This document shows, one piece after another, positions 24,605 through 32,944 of a DNA stretch of 37,319 nt. The notes under the pieces were generated by a model. It did no database searches. It worked only from the letters and a program-made list of their open reading frames with translations, and had not been told where the DNA came from. Positions within the stretch are counted from its first letter, which is position 1. Every line of letters starts with the position of its first letter. Both the position numbers and the translations under genes were made by a program. Origin of the DNA: an uncultured Pelagibacteraceae bacterium (GTDB taxonomy: Bacteria; Pseudomonadota; Alphaproteobacteria; Pelagibacterales; Pelagibacteraceae); assembly GCA_902573705.1 (NCBI GenBank), contig CACGKR010000006.1, positions 1-37,319 on the forward strand, in the 5' to 3' direction.

Positions 24605-26230
24605 ATGTTTAGGAATTTTAATATTTGGTTTTTATTATCATTATTAGTTTCTATAATTGTTTCTATTCCAATTTTAACTGTATTAACAAGTTTCTTTGAG
24701 GAAACATCAAATTATTATGAAATTTTAAAAGATACTTTTTTATTTGAGTATATTTCTAATTCATTTATTTTATTATTTTTTGTATTAATTTTTACTTTCT
24801 TAATAGGAACTAGTTCAGCTTATTTGGTATCTTTTTTCGAATTTCCTTTAAGTAATTTTTTTAAATGGGCTCTAATTCTGTCTTTCGCGGTTCCACCTTA
24901 TATCTATGCTTATTCTTTAACTGCATTCTTTGAGAATTATGGTACAGCTTTCACAATACTAAAAAACATATTTGGAGATGCCAATTATAATAAAAATATT
25001 CCCAAGTTTGATGGGATGTTTGGTGCAATATTATCGATTACTTTTTCTTTGTATGCTTACGTATATATTTTAGCTAGAGCATCTTTTTTATATCAATCTC
25101 AAAACTTAATTGATCTTGGTAAAAATCTTGGTTTTTCAAAATTTAAATCTTTTTTTAGAATTATATTACCAGCTGCAAGACCAGCAATAGTTGCAGGCTT
25201 ATCTCTAGTGGCCATGGAAACTTTAGCTGAGTTTGGAGCAGTAGATTTTTTTTCAATAAATACACTTACAACTGGTATCTATAATTCATGGATAACATTT
25301 GATGATTTAGCTTTTGCAAATAGAATATCTTCGTTTTTACTCTTATTCATATTTTCATTATTTATTATAGAAAACTTATCCAGAAAAAAAGCAAAATATC
25401 ATTTAAATTCAAGAGGTGGATTTAAACAAAAAGAGAAAACCAAACTTTATGGTAGTAAATCTTTTTTATCCTTTACGTTTTGTTTTTTTATATTTTTTTT
25501 TAGTTTTTTATTTCCGTTGATTCAGATGTTGTATTGGACGATAAAATTTCCAGAAAATTTTTTTGATTTACAAGTTTTAGACCTTTTGCTAAATACCCTT
25601 CATTTAGTATTGTTATCTAGTTTAGTTTTAATAGTATTTTCTTTAATTTCAAATTATGGAAATAGAGTTTCTAAAAATAAAACCTTAAACATTTTATCAA
25701 CTTTATCAATTTCAGGTTATGCTATTCCTGGGGTAATATTATCCATAGCATTTATTACATTTATTGCTTGGTTCGATAACAGTATAATCAAATCTTTAGG
25801 ATTTACTTCAATCAAAAAAGTTTTTATTGGTTCTATTCTTGGTTTAGTATTGGTTTATTTTATAAGATTTTATTCTTTAGCTTTCAATGGCATAAAGTCA
25901 GGTTACGAAAAAATTAATATTTCTGTGGATGAGAGCGCTTATCTTTTAGGATATTCTAAAAGAAAAACATTTATGAATATTCATATTCCTTTTTTGAGAA
26001 ATTCACTTTTATTCATAATTATTTTGATTTCATTAGAAATAATAAGAGAATTACCTATTACTTTAATTTTGAGACCATTCAATTTTGAAACTTTTGCAAC
26101 TACTGCATATATTTCTGCCTCTGAGGACTTGTTGGAAGCAGCCGCTGTGCCTTCATTATTTTTAATATTAATTGCCTCTTTATTCATTATAATCAGTTCA
26201 AAATATATTTTAAGAGAACCAAATGAGTAA
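24605..26230 (+). CDS. Ferric-iron ABC transporter permease (fused FutB/FbpB-type)
   Basis: The 541-residue membrane protein contains two copies of the binding-protein-dependent permease domain and about 12 membrane segments, as is typical of FbpB/FutB. The first domain has an EAA-like loop near LGFSKFKSFFRIILPAARPAI (two parts, ~180-200) followed by ETLAEFGAVDFF, which is diagnostic of iron permeases. The second domain has the equivalent loop LLGYSKRKTFMNIHIPFLR (~440-460). ATG 24605 is preferred to TTG 24599. It overlaps the ATPase gene by 8 bases. Confidence 0.9.
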   Translation: MFRNFNIWFLLSLLVSIIVSIPILTVLTSFFEETSNYYEILKDTFLFEYISNSFILLFFVLIFTFLIGTSSAYLVSFFEFPLSNFFKWALILSFAVPPYIYAYSLTAFFENYGTAFTILKNIFGDANYNKNIPKFDGMFGAILSITFSLYAYVYILARASFLYQSQNLIDLGKNLGFSKFKSFFRIILPAARPAIVAGLSLVAMETLAEFGAVDFFSINTLTTGIYNSWITFDDLAFANRISSFLLLFIFSLFIIENLSRKKAKYHLNSRGGFKQKEKTKLYGSKSFLSFTFCFFIFFFSFLFPLIQMLYWTIKFPENFFDLQVLDLLLNTLHLVLLSSLVLIVFSLISNYGNRVSKNKTLNILSTLSISGYAIPGVILSIAFITFIAWFDNSIIKSLGFTSIKKVFIGSILGLVLVYFIRFYSLAFNGIKSGYEKINISVDESAYLLGYSKRKTFMNIHIPFLRNSLLFIIILISLEIIRELPITLILRPFNFETFATTAYISASEDLLEAAAVPSLFLILIASLFIIISSKYILREPNE

Positions 26231-27284
26231 AAATTTTTTTGAAGTTAAAAATGTTGATTTTAAAGTTGGAGGCAAAATTAAAGTAGCAAATGTATCTTTT
26301 GCTATTGAAAATGAAGGTGATATTATTTGTCTCTTAGGCCCATCGGGTATTGGAAAAACTACGATATTGAGAACAATCGCTGGTTTAGAAAAAATTAAAA
26401 AAGGATCAATAGAACTAAATGGAAATTTATTATCTTCAGAAAAAGAAAATGTTGAACCAGAAGATAGAAATATATCTCTTGCTTTTCAAGAAAATAGTTT
26501 ATTTCCACATTACACTATAGAAAGAAATATACAATTAGGTGCAGAAAGAAATAAAGATAAAAAAAATTATCAAGTTAACCTTCAAGAAATTATAGATTTA
26601 TTAGATATTTCTTTAATATTAAATAAATATCCACATGAAATTAGTGCTGGAGAAGCACAAAGAGCTTCTCTTGCAAGATCTTTAGTAACTCAGCCTGACT
26701 TATTATTATTAGATGAACCATTATCAAATGTGGATCAGAGTTTTAAGGAAGAAATACAGGAAAAATTAAAAAAGATATTAAAGAGCTTAAAGATTACTAC
26801 AATAATTGTCACTCATGACTCTTATGAAGCTTTTTATTTAGGATCTAAATGTGGAATAATTTTAAATAAAGAACTAAAACAATTTGATGATCCATATAAT
26901 GTCTATCATTTACCTAATTCAATTGAGGTAGTAAATTTTTTAAATAGAGGGACACTTGTTCCTGCAGAAGTAACAAGTCCTAAAAGCTTAGAAAACAAGG
27001 ATCTTGGTACGATAACTGGTAATTTTATTAAACCATTTCCTATAGGTTCAAAAGTGAAGCTTTTAATTCAGCCAGAAGACTTACATCATGATGATACAAG
27101 TAATTTGAAATTTGAAGTTGTGGATAGAAAATTTAGAGGTACTAACTTTATTTACACACTTAAAACACACACTAATACTCTCATTCCTGTATTTGTTCAC
27201 TCTCATCATATTCATCAACATGAAGTGGATGAAAAATTTGGTATAAAAAGACCAATTCATATTGATCATATAGTTTGCTTCTAA
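26223..27284 (+). CDS. Ferric-iron ABC transporter ATP-binding protein (FutC/FbpC-type)
   Basis: ATPase of the iron importer. It shows Walker A GPSGIGKTT (39-47), Q-loop AFQENSLFPHYT (~88-98), signature ISAGEAQRASLARS (140-153, ISAGE replacing LSGGQ), Walker B LLLLDEPLSNVD (~160-171), and a switch histidine in VTHDSYEA. A C-terminal regulatory domain follows and ends with a histidine-rich stretch (VHSHHIHQHE, ~325-334, and PIHIDHIV) resembling the tail of alphaproteobacterial FbpC. Length 353 residues. It begins inside the permease end, so it is coupled to it. Confidence 0.92.
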   Translation: MSKNFFEVKNVDFKVGGKIKVANVSFAIENEGDIICLLGPSGIGKTTILRTIAGLEKIKKGSIELNGNLLSSEKENVEPEDRNISLAFQENSLFPHYTIERNIQLGAERNKDKKNYQVNLQEIIDLLDISLILNKYPHEISAGEAQRASLARSLVTQPDLLLLDEPLSNVDQSFKEEIQEKLKKILKSLKITTIIVTHDSYEAFYLGSKCGIILNKELKQFDDPYNVYHLPNSIEVVNFLNRGTLVPAEVTSPKSLENKDLGTITGNFIKPFPIGSKVKLLIQPEDLHHDDTSNLKFEVVDRKFRGTNFIYTLKTHTNTLIPVFVHSHHIHQHEVDEKFGIKRPIHIDHIVCF

Positions 27285-27301
27285 TAAAAGCTTTTTAATA
27301 A

Positions 27302-27997
27302 ATGAACAGTAAGTTTAAAATTTTCTTAAAAGGAATTATTGATGTAAGTCCTTTAATGATTCCAGTAGTGCCTTTTGGTTTGATATTTGGTGTTCTAGCT
27401 GTTGATGTTGGATTTACACCCATTGAAACTATGGGTATGTCACTTATAATATTTGGAGGAGCATCTCAAATAGTCCTTTTACAATTATTCTCTGGAGGTG
27501 CTTCATCTTTAGTCATAATTAGTTCAGTAGGAGCTGTAAATTCAAGACACTTACTTTACGGGGCTGTAGTTTCTGAACATTTATCAGATTTAAAATTGAT
27601 TTGGAAAATTATTATCTCTTATTTTTTAATCGATCAGGCATTTGCGAGATCAAATGAATATTTTAAGAAAAATAAAGATGATAATAAATATTTTCATTTA
27701 GTTGGTGGTGGTGCAACTTGCTGGATAATCTGGCAATCAACAACATTTTTAGGAATTATATTAGGTGCGGCTATTCCAGAAAAACTCGGATTAAGTTTTG
27801 CTATTCCATTAACTTTTTTAGCTTTACTAATTAACGATTTTAGGAAATTTATAAATGTAGTAGTAATAATAATTTCAGGATTTGTTGCTACATTTGGCTA
27901 TAATATTATTCCCTTTAAAGCTTATGTAATTGTCGCTGCCTTCATCGGATTAGTTTCAGCAACTATTTTAACAAAGATGATTAAAACGGATGAGTAA
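27302..27997 (+). CDS. azlC: AzlC-type amino acid exporter subunit
   Basis: AzlC is the large subunit of a two-component exporter for branched-chain or related amino acids. The 231-residue protein has about six to seven membrane segments and the family's early block PLMIPVVPFGLIFGVLAVD (~18-36), MSLIIFGGASQIVLLQL and NSRHLLYG. Its end overlaps azlD by 8 bases. It begins 17 bases after the iron ATPase but probably belongs to a separate function. Substrate not predictable. Confidence 0.9.
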   Translation: MNSKFKIFLKGIIDVSPLMIPVVPFGLIFGVLAVDVGFTPIETMGMSLIIFGGASQIVLLQLFSGGASSLVIISSVGAVNSRHLLYGAVVSEHLSDLKLIWKIIISYFLIDQAFARSNEYFKKNKDDNKYFHLVGGGATCWIIWQSTTFLGIILGAAIPEKLGLSFAIPLTFLALLINDFRKFINVVVIIISGFVATFGYNIIPFKAYVIVAAFIGLVSATILTKMIKTDE

Positions 27998-28304
27998 CTG
28001 GGCTTTAATAATATATTGTGGACTAATAACATATCTTACAAGATTTACTATGATTGCTTTGATTAGAAAGGAAATGTTTAATGACAGAATAAGAAATATA
28101 TTATCATTTGTACCATCTGCTATATTTCCTGCAATTATTTTTCCAGCAATTTTCTTAGATGACACAGGATCATTTCAAATTGAGAACAATCCAAAAATAG
28201 TTGCAGCTATAATCGCAGTGATAATTGGAATTTCTTCAAGAAGTATTGTTGCGACAATATTTTCAGGTTTAGCTTCTTACTGGTTTATAATATTTGTTAT
28301 ATAA
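27990..28304 (+). CDS. azlD: AzlD-type small exporter subunit
   Basis: The 104-residue protein has three to four hydrophobic segments and the AzlD pattern: a short N-terminal segment with TYLTRFTMIAL, RNILSFVPSAIFPAIIFPAI (~36-55) and a C-terminal membrane segment with RSIVATIFSGLASYW. It overlaps azlC by 8 bases, the usual AzlCD arrangement. Confidence 0.88.
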   Translation: MSNWALIIYCGLITYLTRFTMIALIRKEMFNDRIRNILSFVPSAIFPAIIFPAIFLDDTGSFQIENNPKIVAAIIAVIIGISSRSIVATIFSGLASYWFIIFVI

Positions 28305-28311
28305 AAGTCAT

Positions 28312-28707
28312 ATGAAAAAAATTTTTGTATTAATTTTTTGTTTGTTTGCATTCAATGCTAATGCATCTGAGAAGGAAACTACGTTCAATAAAGAATTATT
28401 CGATAAAGCTCAATCTGAGGGTAAGCTTGTAATAGTAAGTTCTTGGATTAAGTATTGTTCATCTTGTGCAGGTCAAATGAAAATCTTAAAAACTGCTAAA
28501 AAAGAAGGTGTATTATCAGATATTAAATTTGATAATATTGAATACTTCTCTTTTGATGTAACAAATGAGGAAATTTCAAAGTTGTTAAAAGTTCAGTATC
28601 AAACTACACTTTTGATCTTTAAAGACAACAAAGAGATATATAGAAGTGTTGGTGAAACAACTAAGGATTTGCTATATGAAGCGATTAAAGCTTCAATGAA
28701 GACTTAA
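28312..28707 (+). CDS. Exported thioredoxin-like protein
   Basis: I take ATG 28312 (MKKIFVLIFCLFAFNANA, a clean signal peptide) rather than upstream starts. The mature protein has a thioredoxin-fold active site W-I-K-Y-C49-S-S-C52, resembling thioredoxin_7/DUF255-type and DsbD C-terminal domains, and the cis-Pro region is replaced by YQTTLLIF. At 131 residues it is a single domain in the periplasm. It is the candidate periplasmic reductant for the exported MsrA of this window, but that link is inference. The gene overlaps nothing and follows azlD by 7 bases. Confidence 0.8.
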   Translation: MKKIFVLIFCLFAFNANASEKETTFNKELFDKAQSEGKLVIVSSWIKYCSSCAGQMKILKTAKKEGVLSDIKFDNIEYFSFDVTNEEISKLLKVQYQTTLLIFKDNKEIYRSVGETTKDLLYEAIKASMKT

Positions 28708-28740
28708 GTTGTTAATAAAAATTACTTAAGATATCTTAAC

Positions 28741-29178
28741 ATGATGCCTACCACGTTAGATTGGTTTTGTACAAATACCTGGAAACAAAGCGCAAAAAAT
28801 ACTTCTTGGTGCTTATTTGGCTGTGCTATTGGAGATTTTGGAACAATTTTATATTTTCAAGTAACACAAATTCCATTTCCAGTATTAGGAATAATGATCT
28901 TAGCGATTATTAATGGATTAATTACTAGTATAATTCTAGAGACAATTATTTTAATAAAACAAGATCTTGATTTTTCAAAAGCATTTAAAACAGCAATGGG
29001 GATGAGTTTTATATCCATGGTTAGTATGGAAATTACGATGAATTTAACAGATTATTTTTTAACTGGTGGAGCTATTTTAACTTGGTGGGTAATTCCAATC
29101 ATGCTCATAGTTGGTTTTTTAACTCCATGGCCATATAATTATTGGAGATTAAAAAAATTTGGGATCAACTGTCATTAA
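28741..29178 (+). CDS. DUF4396 family integral membrane protein
   Basis: The 145-residue protein has three to four membrane segments and the DUF4396 look: NTSWCLFGCAIGDFGTI (~20-36) near the N-terminus, a central GMSFISMVSMEITMNLTDYF (~87-106) with Met/Glu/Asn residues that could bind a metal, and a final WWVIPIMLIVGFLTPWPYNYW. Function is unknown. The TTG start of the next gene overlaps its end by 20 bases. Confidence 0.75.
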   Translation: MMPTTLDWFCTNTWKQSAKNTSWCLFGCAIGDFGTILYFQVTQIPFPVLGIMILAIINGLITSIILETIILIKQDLDFSKAFKTAMGMSFISMVSMEITMNLTDYFLTGGAILTWWVIPIMLIVGFLTPWPYNYWRLKKFGINCH

Positions 29179-29869
29179 AAACTGGGATAACAAAACTTGG
29201 CTTTCTTCTAATAATTACATTAAGTCATTTAATAAATTTTTATTAAAAAATAAAAAATTAACATCAAATTCTGAAATATTAGACATTGGATGTGGCCGAG
29301 GTAAAATCTTAGGAACAATAAAATCAAATTTGAAACTTAAAAGTAAGCCTACTGGTATTGATATAATAAATCACAAAGACAAAGATAAAAGGATAAATTT
29401 CAAAAAATCAGATGCTATATCATTTTTTTTAACCAGTAAGAAAAAATTTGATTTAATCTTGATCAAACAAACAATTCATTTACTTACATTCAAAAAAATC
29501 AAAAGATTATTATTTTTATGTAAAAAATCTTTGAAACATAATGGTAAAATTTTTATTTTCACGTTAGACGGTAAAAAAAATGAATTACCAACTTTCAGAA
29601 TAATGAAAATAGAATTAAATAAATCATTAAAAAGAGATCACAAAGTTTTAAAACTTATAACCACACTTTATCCTCATAAAAAAAGAAAAAAGTTTATCTA
29701 TAGAGTTAAAGTTAACAAAAAAAAATATCTCAATATGATTGATAACAGATACATATCAATCCTGTTGCCATTAACTAAAAAAGAAATTTTGAAAGGCAAG
29801 GATGAAATTCGTTCCAGGTATAGAAATTATATTAAATTTCGAGACAAATTAGATTGTTTTATCTTATAA
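29159..29869 (+). CDS. Class I SAM-dependent methyltransferase
   Basis: The 236-residue protein begins at TTG within the DUF4396 gene. Motif I EILDIGCGRGKILGTI (~39-54) and the acidic loop PTGIDII (~64-70) bind SAM, and DLILIKQTIHLL (~97-108) is motif IV. The C-terminal half is extremely lysine-rich, which may mean a nucleic-acid or membrane-anion acceptor, but AT-rich codon bias alone raises lysine in this genome. Converges with cytochrome b561, overlapping by 6 bases. Confidence 0.75.
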   Translation: MGSTVIKNWDNKTWLSSNNYIKSFNKFLLKNKKLTSNSEILDIGCGRGKILGTIKSNLKLKSKPTGIDIINHKDKDKRINFKKSDAISFFLTSKKKFDLILIKQTIHLLTFKKIKRLLFLCKKSLKHNGKIFIFTLDGKKNELPTFRIMKIELNKSLKRDHKVLKLITTLYPHKKRKKFIYRVKVNKKKYLNMIDNRYISILLPLTKKEILKGKDEIRSRYRNYIKFRDKLDCFIL

Positions 29870-30391
29870 AATTTTTTTTAGTAAATTTTCTTGAAATAAA
29901 ACTTTATGTGCTATTACTGCTAAAATATGTAATGAGATTAAGGCAATGAGACAATAATTTGCAACTATATGGATATCATAAAATAGTTCTGCTAGTTCAA
30001 AGTTATCTTTAATTTCAAGATTAAGGAAAAAAAGGTCAAGTATTTCACCGTTAAATAATTTTTTTAAAGCACCTGAAATAGTAATAGTCAAAATAGTTAT
30101 ATATAAAAGAACATGGTTCATTTTTGCTATTAATCTCTGTCCTGGAAAGATACTATTTCCTAATGATGGAGTTGGATTAAAAATTTTATAGATTAACCTT
30201 AATATAATTAAATAAAATATTGAAAGTCCGATAACAACGTGAATACTTTCAATGGTCACTCTTTTTTCACTAAAATCAAGATCAACTAAGTAGAAACCTA
30301 ATGGTATTTGAACGACTAATGCTGCGGCACTTATCCAATGAAATGCTTTGGAAATAAACCCGTATTCTGTTAAATTATTTGTTAACCTCAT
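29864..30391 (-). CDS. Cytochrome b561 family membrane protein
   Basis: The 175-residue protein has four membrane segments and the paired histidines that bind two hemes in bacterial b561: His18 (KAFHWISA), His50 (ESIHVVIGL), and the His pair in the last helix region (YDIHIVAN and ISLHILAVIAHK). It transfers electrons between ubiquinol and a periplasmic acceptor. The divergent neighbour is a cytochrome c, starting at the next base; the two are an obvious electron-transfer pair. Confidence 0.9.
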   Translation of the reverse strand: MRLTNNLTEYGFISKAFHWISAAALVVQIPLGFYLVDLDFSEKRVTIESIHVVIGLSIFYLIILRLIYKIFNPTPSLGNSIFPGQRLIAKMNHVLLYITILTITISGALKKLFNGEILDLFFLNLEIKDNFELAELFYDIHIVANYCLIALISLHILAVIAHKVLFQENLLKKIL

Positions 30392-30853
30392 ATGATTTTA
30401 AAATATATCACAAATCTAATTAAATATATTTTCTTTATTGTTGCATTAAGTTTGATTTCTATACCTGCATATTCAGAATTATCTGTTGAGGAAATAATTA
30501 AAGGAAGAAAAGCATTATTTAGTAAAAACTATAGCACCGCAAAAAAGGTTCAAATCTTTGCAAGTAAAGGTGATTTTGTTAAGGCTTCAAGCTTAATGGA
30601 GGAAATGAGTGAGAATTACATTACTTTACTTGAATATTTTCCAGATAATACAAAAGAAGGTTTTAAAACTGAGGCTTTACCATCTATATGGGAAAATAAA
30701 GATGAATTTAATGATTTGATGAAAAAATCCTCTACTGACATGCTTGAACTAGTTAAAGTTATAGAGTCCAGTGATGATGTAAGAGCTTCTTTACAAAAAT
30801 TTATGTGGAGTAATTGTAAGGCTTGTCATAGTAAATTTAGAGCTCCTCATTAA
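30392..30853 (+). CDS. Cytochrome c556/c'-type heme protein, exported
   Basis: A four-helix-bundle c-type cytochrome. Residues 1-27 contain a signal peptide with cleavage near IPAYS. The heme attachment site C142-K-A-C145-H146 is at the C-terminus, as in the c'/c556 family. In c556 proteins a Met near the first helix binds the sixth position; the matching spot here reads GRKALFSKNY with Phe instead of Met, so the heme iron may be five-coordinate, like cytochrome c'. It would accept electrons from, or give them to, the b561 encoded next to it. The start codon abuts the b561 start. Confidence 0.85.
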   Translation: MILKYITNLIKYIFFIVALSLISIPAYSELSVEEIIKGRKALFSKNYSTAKKVQIFASKGDFVKASSLMEEMSENYITLLEYFPDNTKEGFKTEALPSIWENKDEFNDLMKKSSTDMLELVKVIESSDDVRASLQKFMWSNCKACHSKFRAPH

Positions 30854-30895
30854 ATTATCAATTGATTTAGTAATAAATATATATAAGTTAATATT

Positions 30896-31075
30896 ATGAA
30901 TTATGTAAGTGGTCTAATTAATTTAATTGTGAGTTTAGTTGTTTCTACAATTATAATTTATGCAATTAATCTTGCAGCTGGTTTTGCTGGAGCTGATTAT
31001 TCTTTTTCTAATGGTGAAGTGTTTGTAATGTGGATTTTAATGGCAATCTTGGTCAATAATTGCTTTAAAAAATAA
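30896..31075 (+). CDS. Small two-span membrane protein (59 aa)
   Basis: ATG 30896 opens a 59-codon frame with two hydrophobic segments (residues ~8-30 and ~42-56) separated by a small loop with GADYSFSNGE, ending at TAA 31073-31075. Twelve bases after the stop the next gene begins. No family recognised. Gene-like spacing and the membrane profile support coding; no other feature occupies this stretch. Confidence 0.5.
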   Translation: MNYVSGLINLIVSLVVSTIIIYAINLAAGFAGADYSFSNGEVFVMWILMAILVNNCFKK

Positions 31076-31086
31076 GACTTCCTAGA

Positions 31087-31374
31087 ATGAGTAATTCAGT
31101 AAAGACTGACGACGTTATCTTTAATTTCTTTAAACAAATTTGTGATGAAAAAGATGATCAAAAGTGTGTTGAATTAGGAAATAATTGGATCAAAGCTATG
31201 GAGACTAACTTAGCGATCATGGAAGCAAACTTAGAAGAAAAAGATAAGATCAAACATAGGGAAGATATTCAAAATAATCGAAATCACCTTAATGGTCTTA
31301 GAGATAAAAGTTCAACCGAATGGAGAGAATACGCAACCAAATGTATGATTGAAATTATGGATAACAAAGTATAA
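31087..31374 (+). CDS. Small soluble protein of unknown function (95 aa)
   Basis: A charged, mostly helical 95-residue protein with Asn, Lys and Glu-rich segments, KDDQKCVELGNNWIKAMETN (~19-38) and a possible coiled coil around EANLEEKDKIKHREDIQNN. Three cysteines (C15, C23, C87) are spread out. No similarity I can name. It ends 3 bases before the TPP riboswitch, so it is probably not part of the thiV transcription unit, although read-through is possible. Confidence 0.6.
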   Translation: MSNSVKTDDVIFNFFKQICDEKDDQKCVELGNNWIKAMETNLAIMEANLEEKDKIKHREDIQNNRNHLNGLRDKSSTEWREYATKCMIEIMDNKV

Positions 31375-31377
31375 ACA

Positions 31378-31449
31378 TTCTTTAAAGGGGTGTCCTAACA
31401 GACTGAGATCAAACCCTAAGAACCTGTCCGGTAATTCAGAAAGGGAGAA
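31378..31449 (+). ncRNA. TPP riboswitch (THI element)
   Basis: Immediately upstream of the transporter is the order of conserved THI-box pieces: GGGGTGTC, CTGAGAT, ACCCTAAGAACCTG, GGTAATTCAG and AAGGGAG. Arm TTCTTT (31378-31383) can pair with GGAGAA (31444-31449) to form P1, and this 3' strand contains the Shine-Dalgarno sequence three bases before the ATG. Ligand binding would therefore hide the ribosome site: control at translation, repressing when thiamin pyrophosphate is plentiful. Compact, without the optional P3a extension. Placed here from pattern, without a covariance search. Confidence 0.93.
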
Positions 31450-31451
31450 CA

Positions 31452-32894
31452 ATGGATAAAACATATTTTTTAAGTCAGCCAACATCATTAACATTTGTTA
31501 TTGTAATAAGTTTATTATTTGTTTTTTTAGGCTTATATAATTCAAAAAAATACCAAGGTCTTAAAAACTATTTAACCGCAAATAGAAATATTGGATTATT
31601 TTCTTTAACAACAAGTTTAACTGCTTCAGCTTTAGGAGCATGGATTTTGTTTGGCCCAGCCTCAGCAGCAACATGGGGCGGAATAGGAGCTATAATTGGA
31701 TACTCATTAGGTACAGCATTTCCAATGATTTTTTTAATATATCTTGGAAAAAAAATTAGAAAAGAATTTCCTAAAGGATCTTCTTTGATTGAGTTTATGA
31801 GGAAAAAGTTTGGAAAAAGTTTATTTAAACTTATTTTATTAATGACCATATTTTATATGTTTATTTTTTTATGTGCTGAAGTAACTGCAGTAGCTGTCTT
31901 AATTAATTATATTTCAGGCACTGAACTTTGGATAACAGCTTTAATTGTTTTACTATCTACTCTTACATATACTTTATATGGAGGTTTAAGGGTCTCTATA
32001 TTTACTGACAATATTCAAATGGTTGTTATTGGAGTTCTTTTATTAGTTTCTCTAGCTTACATTAACTCTTTTACAGGATCTGAATTTTCATTTGAATTTA
32101 TAAATAAAAATAATCCTCACCTTTTAAGCTCATCATATATACCCAGTTATACTGCGGGTCTGACTTTCTTTATTGCAGTTGCTTCAACTAATCTATTTCA
32201 TCAGGGTAATTGGCAAAGAGTATATGCAGCGAAAAATTTTGAAACTTTAAGAAAAAGTTTAATTATATCTTTTTTTATTATTATACCTGTGGTTTTTTAT
32301 ATGGGTTTTACGGGTATGGTTGCTTTTTCAATAGACCCAAACACTCGACCTGATCTTGGATTTTTTACATTATTACTTAAAGAGCAAACGGAATTATTAG
32401 CATTATTTGTAATTTTATTAGGTTTAGCGCTTACTATTTCAACAGTTGACACATTGGTCAATGCAATATCAAGTCTTATTATAGTTGATGGTAAAGCAAC
32501 ATTTAATTTAAATAATAAAACAAATTACTTAAATCTTTCTAAATATTTAATTTTATTTTTATCTTTTATTTCATTTATTATTGCATCTAAAGGATTTGAT
32601 ATTTTATATTTATTTTTGTTAGCTGATTTATTCTGTTGTGCTTTTGTACTTACTGTTTTTTATAGTTTCTACAATAAAACTATAAATGAAAAAACTGCGT
32701 ATATTTCAATTTTAATTGGATTAATTGGGGGCTTTCTGATGTTCCCTTCGCCTGATTTCTCTCAAAGTTTATTAGTAGGAATTTTATTCCCTAAAGAATT
32801 ATTTGCACCTTTTGTCTCACAATCATTATTATTTTTGTCTTTTTTAATAGCAACTTTTCTACCACTGATAGTTTTTAAAGCTAAAAGATCTTAA
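31452..32894 (+). CDS. thiV: Sodium/solute symporter, probable thiamin-precursor (HMP) transporter ThiV
   Basis: The 480-residue protein has about 13 membrane segments and the SSS-family pattern: SLTTSLTASALGAWILFGPASAA (two parts, ~51-73) in helix 1-2, EFPKGSSLIEFM, YGGLRVSIFTDNIQMVVI (~175-192) and STNLFHQGNWQRVYAAKN (~240-257). Expression lies under a TPP riboswitch, and SAR11 cells are reported to need the thiamin pyrimidine precursor HMP and to carry a riboswitch-controlled SSS transporter named ThiV. Domain, riboswitch and organism type all fit, so I adopt that name. The transported compound is not shown by the sequence alone. Confidence 0.88.
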   Translation: MDKTYFLSQPTSLTFVIVISLLFVFLGLYNSKKYQGLKNYLTANRNIGLFSLTTSLTASALGAWILFGPASAATWGGIGAIIGYSLGTAFPMIFLIYLGKKIRKEFPKGSSLIEFMRKKFGKSLFKLILLMTIFYMFIFLCAEVTAVAVLINYISGTELWITALIVLLSTLTYTLYGGLRVSIFTDNIQMVVIGVLLLVSLAYINSFTGSEFSFEFINKNNPHLLSSSYIPSYTAGLTFFIAVASTNLFHQGNWQRVYAAKNFETLRKSLIISFFIIIPVVFYMGFTGMVAFSIDPNTRPDLGFFTLLLKEQTELLALFVILLGLALTISTVDTLVNAISSLIIVDGKATFNLNNKTNYLNLSKYLILFLSFISFIIASKGFDILYLFLLADLFCCAFVLTVFYSFYNKTINEKTAYISILIGLIGGFLMFPSPDFSQSLLVGILFPKELFAPFVSQSLLFLSFLIATFLPLIVFKAKRS

Positions 32895-32944
32895 TATTAC
32901 TAGTTTGTTGTATTAAGATAATTAATAGTTATATATCTGACCAA

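Noticed and set aside
27285..27301. AAAAGCTTTTT as a terminator after the iron ATPase gene
   Set aside because: The stem is too short to be a convincing hairpin and lies only bases before azlC.
28726..28739. Perfect 14-bp palindrome TTAAGATATCTTAA before the DUF4396 gene
   Set aside because: Short AT-rich palindromes arise often by chance in this composition and there is no second copy or U-tract; too weak to call a site.
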